DNA of 64,000 nucleotides from REEB76 sp963774895. Its GTDB lineage: Bacteria; Pseudomonadota; Gammaproteobacteria; Natronospirales; REEB76. Position numbers and translations under genes: made by a program. Below the pieces are notes generated by a model. That model was not told the origin of the DNA and did no database searches. It was given only the letters and a program-made list of their open reading frames with translations. Location: the NCBI GenBank assembly GCA_963774895.1, contig CAVZGN010000002.1, positions 434,001 to 498,000 of the forward strand, read 5' to 3'. Shown in pieces: positions 61,433 to 64,000 of the stretch. Numbering within the stretch: position 1 is the first letter of the stretch; the number at the start of each line of letters is the position of its first letter.

Positions 61433-62701
61433 TCACAGATACAGTTCCTGGGGGTCGATACCATAGGCGCCGAGCTCCAGGCATTTCTCTATCCACAATT
61501 CCTCAGTTCCTTTCAAATGGGTATCGAACAGCAGATCGACTGTGTTGAACTGCGGTAGCCGTTTTTTGTTTTCATCGAGTATAAGCATGACGCGAGGTTT
61601 GAGCCGGCGCGAATCGTTCTGTGCGATCACGATGGCTACGGCGCCGGTGTTAAGTTCCACCAGGGAACCGGTGGGGAAGACGCCCACCACCTGCATGAAC
61701 TGTTCGACCACCTCAGACTGAAACAGCGTGCCGCGCCAACTGTAGATTTCACGCACCGCCTCGTAAGGCGAGCGTAGTTTGCTATAGGGGCGCGAACTGG
61801 TGATGGCGTCGTAGCAATCCACCATGCCGGCGATCTTGGCTAAAGTCGGTATCTGGTTTTCCTTGAGCTTATCCGGGTAACCGCTGCCATCATGGCGCTC
61901 ATGATGACTGCGCACCATGGATATAATCCGCTCGGTGATGCCGCCCGCGCCCTCCAGCAGGTTGATGCTGTAATCCACATGATTGCGCATAACATGCCAT
62001 TCAACTTCCGTGAGTTTCTCCGCCTTGGTCAGCAGGGTATGCGGAAGTTTGGTCTTGCCCACATCGAATAGCATGCAGCCCAAACCGATTTCATGCAGTG
62101 CAGATTTGTCCAGGCCCAGGTGGCGTCCGAAGGTAATCCCCCAGATGGATGTGCTCACCGAGTGGTGATACATGTAGGAATCATATTTCTTCATGCGTGC
62201 TAGCCAGATCATGGCATCCGGATTACGCAGCACACTTTCCACCATGGGTTCGACAGTCTCCTTGGCGATCTGCACGTCCAGCCGTCCGTCCGTCTGGAGT
62301 TTGGTTATCAGATCCTCGACAGCCTTGTTGGCCTCGGTATAAATCGCCTTGGCAACCGGCAGTTCCTTTTCCACTGGCTGGGTTGTGGCGTATACGGTGC
62401 GATTGCGGTTGCTGGCCGGAGCATGGGGTTTGGCATAGTGCAGGCTGGTGATCTGGGTGATGGTGCGGTTTTCACGTCTGACGCCGGTTTTGGTGCGGGT
62501 GTTTTCCTTGTGGCTCTGCTCGAAATCCACATATACATATCGGCAGTGATGCTTCAGCTCTTCGATGTCTTCCTGATTGCGGATAAAGAAACCCTGGAAC
62601 AGGAACGGGGTATCAGTCCACGGCCGGTCAAGACGCGCCACATACATGCCGGTCTCGAGATCCGCGGTATTTACTTTTATTTGATTTTGAGGTTCGACCA
62701 C
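61433..62701 (-). CDS. DUF3391 plus HD-GYP domain protein with altered HD motif
   Basis: A 422-residue protein. Residues 1-130 are DUF3391 (VNTADLETGMYVARLDRPWTDTPFLFQGFFI). The rest is an HD-GYP domain, a class that opens c-di-GMP to GMP: HHSVSTSIWG, LTEVEWHVMRNHVDYSINLL, MVRSHHERHDGSGYPDKL and MVDCYDAITSSRPY are well conserved. In the HD motif itself, however, the histidine is replaced by phenylalanine (MLFDVGKTKLP), so metal binding may be weakened. It is upstream of the EAL gene, probably in one operon. Confidence 0.92.
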   Translation of the reverse strand: MVEPQNQIKVNTADLETGMYVARLDRPWTDTPFLFQGFFIRNQEDIEELKHHCRYVYVDFEQSHKENTRTKTGVRRENRTITQITSLHYAKPHAPASNRNRTVYATTQPVEKELPVAKAIYTEANKAVEDLITKLQTDGRLDVQIAKETVEPMVESVLRNPDAMIWLARMKKYDSYMYHHSVSTSIWGITFGRHLGLDKSALHEIGLGCMLFDVGKTKLPHTLLTKAEKLTEVEWHVMRNHVDYSINLLEGAGGITERIISMVRSHHERHDGSGYPDKLKENQIPTLAKIAGMVDCYDAITSSRPYSKLRSPYEAVREIYSWRGTLFQSEVVEQFMQVVGVFPTGSLVELNTGAVAIVIAQNDSRRLKPRVMLILDENKKRLPQFNTVDLLFDTHLKGTEELWIEKCLELGAYGIDPQELYL

Positions 62702-62840
62702 GTCGTTCCTGTGTATATGCCGTTGTCATTAATGAGACGGCGAAGCACCGACTGCATATAGCCACGCAGCAAACGGACCAGTATGGTACGTGGCGCACGC
62801 TTTTGACAATCACCGCGCCAGCGGCATTCACGCTTGAAAA

Positions 62841-63557
62841 TCAGGCTGCACGCGCGGCGCGTGCCAAACACCAGACCTGTACCTTGGCGGCTCCGGCCTG
62901 TCTGAGAGTCGAAGCCAGGGCGGAGGCGGTGGCGCCGGTAGTCAGGACGTCGTCCAGGACGGCGATATGCGCGCCGATTAGCGAATGGCCGATTTCGAAA
63001 GCCGCACGCAGGTTGCGGCGGCGTGCTACAGCATCGAGCTCGGATTGTACTGCCGTATTCTTAACACGGACGCATACACGGTCATCGGCGATGCAAAGCC
63101 GCAAGCGCCGGGCAACCGGTCGCGCGAGTTCCAACGCTTGGTTGAAACCGCGACTACGCAGACGTGCAACGTGCAAGGGCACGGGTAAAAGTAAATCCGG
63201 CTTCATGATGTTACCGGCTGCCAGATACGCCGCCAGCAGTTCACCCAACACCCGGCCGGTGGCCAGATCGCCGCTGAATTTGAAACGTTGCAGCAAGTGA
63301 TCCAGCGGCCAGGTATACAGCAAGGGGCTGATGGCCCCATCCCACGGCGGCGGAGATCTAAGACAATCACCACAACGCTGTACGCCGACCCCGAACGGCA
63401 TGGGCGCAGCACACAGTCTGCAGAAATGTCGATTCCAGCACAGATCCCGGGTACAGGCGGCACACAATTCCCACTGTGAACGGCTGCGCCTTCCGCAAAG
63501 CAGGCAAAAAGGTGGGTATAGCAGGCTACCCAGGCGTTTCAGCCAACCGTAAACCAT
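62841..63557 (-). CDS. comF: ComF family phosphoribosyltransferase-like protein
   Basis: A 238-residue ComF/GntX-type protein. The N-terminal part carries four C-x2-C pairs (C18/C21, C32/C35, C46/C49, C62/C65) as a zinc finger; the C-terminal part is a PRTase fold with LLPVPLHVARLRSRGFNQALELA and the PRPP loop IAVLDDVLTTGATASALA. ATG 63557 (MVYGWLKRLGSLLYPPFCLLCG) is the family start; the open frame further upstream overlaps the bioB promoter. ComF is needed for DNA uptake in naturally competent bacteria, which fits the presence of a type IV pilus operon. Confidence 0.9.
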   Translation of the reverse strand: MVYGWLKRLGSLLYPPFCLLCGRRSRSQWELCAACTRDLCWNRHFCRLCAAPMPFGVGVQRCGDCLRSPPPWDGAISPLLYTWPLDHLLQRFKFSGDLATGRVLGELLAAYLAAGNIMKPDLLLPVPLHVARLRSRGFNQALELARPVARRLRLCIADDRVCVRVKNTAVQSELDAVARRRNLRAAFEIGHSLIGAHIAVLDDVLTTGATASALASTLRQAGAAKVQVWCLARAARAA

Positions 63558-63600
63558 CCCTAGATCTCCGGGTTGACAGCCTTCTTTATCCCGATACACT
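63547..63600 (+). promoter_or_regulatory. bioB promoter with BirA-like operator
   Basis: A perfect -35 TTGACA (63573-63578) and TACACT (63595-63600) are separated by 16 bp, placing the transcript start about 50 bp before the bioB ATG. Overlapping the -35 is an inverted repeat GTAAACC (63549-63555), 15-nt spacer, GGTTGAC (63571-63577). The two 9-mer half-sites each match the proteobacterial BirA operator (TTGTAAACC ... GGTTTACAA) at 7 of 9 positions, with the usual spacing. The left half also covers the comF start codon. Confidence 0.7.
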
Positions 63601-63656
63601 GCGTCCAGGCTTACGGGATCATCACAGCATGATGCCATGCTTACGCGGTGCTCACC

Positions 63657-64000
63657 ATGCATTCTTTGAACAGCAACACTGCTTCGGACATCCGCCATGA
63701 CTGGACACTGTCAGAAGTCCAGGCGCTTATGTCGCAACCCTTCAATGATCTGTTGTATCAGGCCCATAATCTGCACCGCTGCTATTTCGACCCCAACGCG
63801 GTGCAGATCTCCACGCTCTTGTCCATCAAGACGGGGTCGTGCCCGGAAGACTGCAAATACTGTCCGCAGAGCGCCCGATACCACACCAGCCTCAAGTCCG
63901 AAAAACTCATGCCTGTGGCGGATGTGATCAGCCAGGCGAAGCTCGCCAAGGATAACGGCGCCACGCGCTTCTGCATGGGTGCGGCCTATCGCAGCCCAAA
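63657..64000 (+). CDS. bioB: Biotin synthase (partial, C-terminus outside window)
   Basis: The first 114 codons of biotin synthase, the radical SAM enzyme that inserts sulfur into dethiobiotin. The [4Fe-4S] cysteines are C62, C66 and C69 in TGSCPEDCKYCPQSARYHT, preceded by the conserved DLLYQAHNLHRCYFDPNAVQISTLLSIKTG and followed by ATRFCMGAAYR. ATG 63657 gives the usual short N-terminal leader. Transcription probably starts at the BirA-controlled promoter just upstream, leading a bio operon that continues beyond the window. Confidence 0.95.
   Translation, partial: MHSLNSNTASDIRHDWTLSEVQALMSQPFNDLLYQAHNLHRCYFDPNAVQISTLLSIKTGSCPEDCKYCPQSARYHTSLKSEKLMPVADVISQAKLAKDNGATRFCMGAAYRSP

Overview
The window is a 64 kb stretch of a gammaproteobacterial chromosome, densely coding and moderately GC-rich by eye. 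Evidence for the lineage is gene content and order: pilMNOPQ-aroK-aroB, yicC-gmk-rpoZ-spoT-ridA-recG, ubiC-ubiA, rph-rdgB-hemW, divergent tesA/ybbA-ybbP, and divergent comF/bioB. I cannot place it below class with confidence. No rRNA, tRNA, CRISPR array, intact insertion sequence or prophage was seen.

Layout. 1-2161: split proton-translocating transhydrogenase (pntAA-pntAB-pntB, the last cut by the window edge). 2355-4667: HNH endonuclease, fructosamine kinase family protein, DUF1275 membrane protein. 4757-13520: exported tricorn-like protease, orphan heme-copper-oxidase-like membrane protein, Skp/OmpH chaperone, threonine aldolase, NTF2-like lipoprotein, FAH-family hydrolase, AdiC-like amino-acid transporter. 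13867-16044: bacterial deoxyhypusine-synthase-like protein, a broken SIMPL-domain gene and a PrcB-like lipoprotein. 16201-18786: alkylation repair (Ada-AlkA fusion plus a separate Ogt) and a PaiB-like flavoprotein. 18864-20763: 2-hydroxyacid dehydrogenase, MAPEG protein and a tiny YXWGXW-type lipoprotein. 21146-27098: a drug-export-type ABC pair lying between a decayed copy and the intact copy of the ybbP 3' end, then ybbP, ybbA and tesA. 27108-31452: Nudix hydrolase, glutamine amidotransferase, OsmC protein, SDR and FadD.

31492-41460 is one continuous minus-strand block: type IV pilus assembly (pilMNOPQ), then aroK, aroB, dgt, pyrF and hemE, several with overlapping ends. It is divergent from PBP1A. 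44108-50575: a hypothetical protein, citrate synthase, L31, a roughly 620-bp gap with a cluster of DnaA-box-like 9-mers, then hemW-rdgB-rph and a PP2C phosphatase. 50675-60112: nucleotide and (p)ppGpp genes (yicC, gmk, rpoZ, spoT), interrupted by a reverse-strand pair of exported paralogues of unknown function, then ridA, recG, ubiC and ubiA. 60120-64000: a c-di-GMP pair (GGDEF-EAL and HD-GYP), comF, and the start of bioB behind a promoter with a BirA-like operator.

Most of the window is housekeeping. The least explained parts are the exported paralogue pair (54697-55909), the deoxyhypusine-synthase-like gene, the decayed permease copy beside the ABC exporter, the DnaA-box-like gap, and the 59-residue lipoprotein. 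I did not find a clear new multi-gene defence or biosynthetic system.
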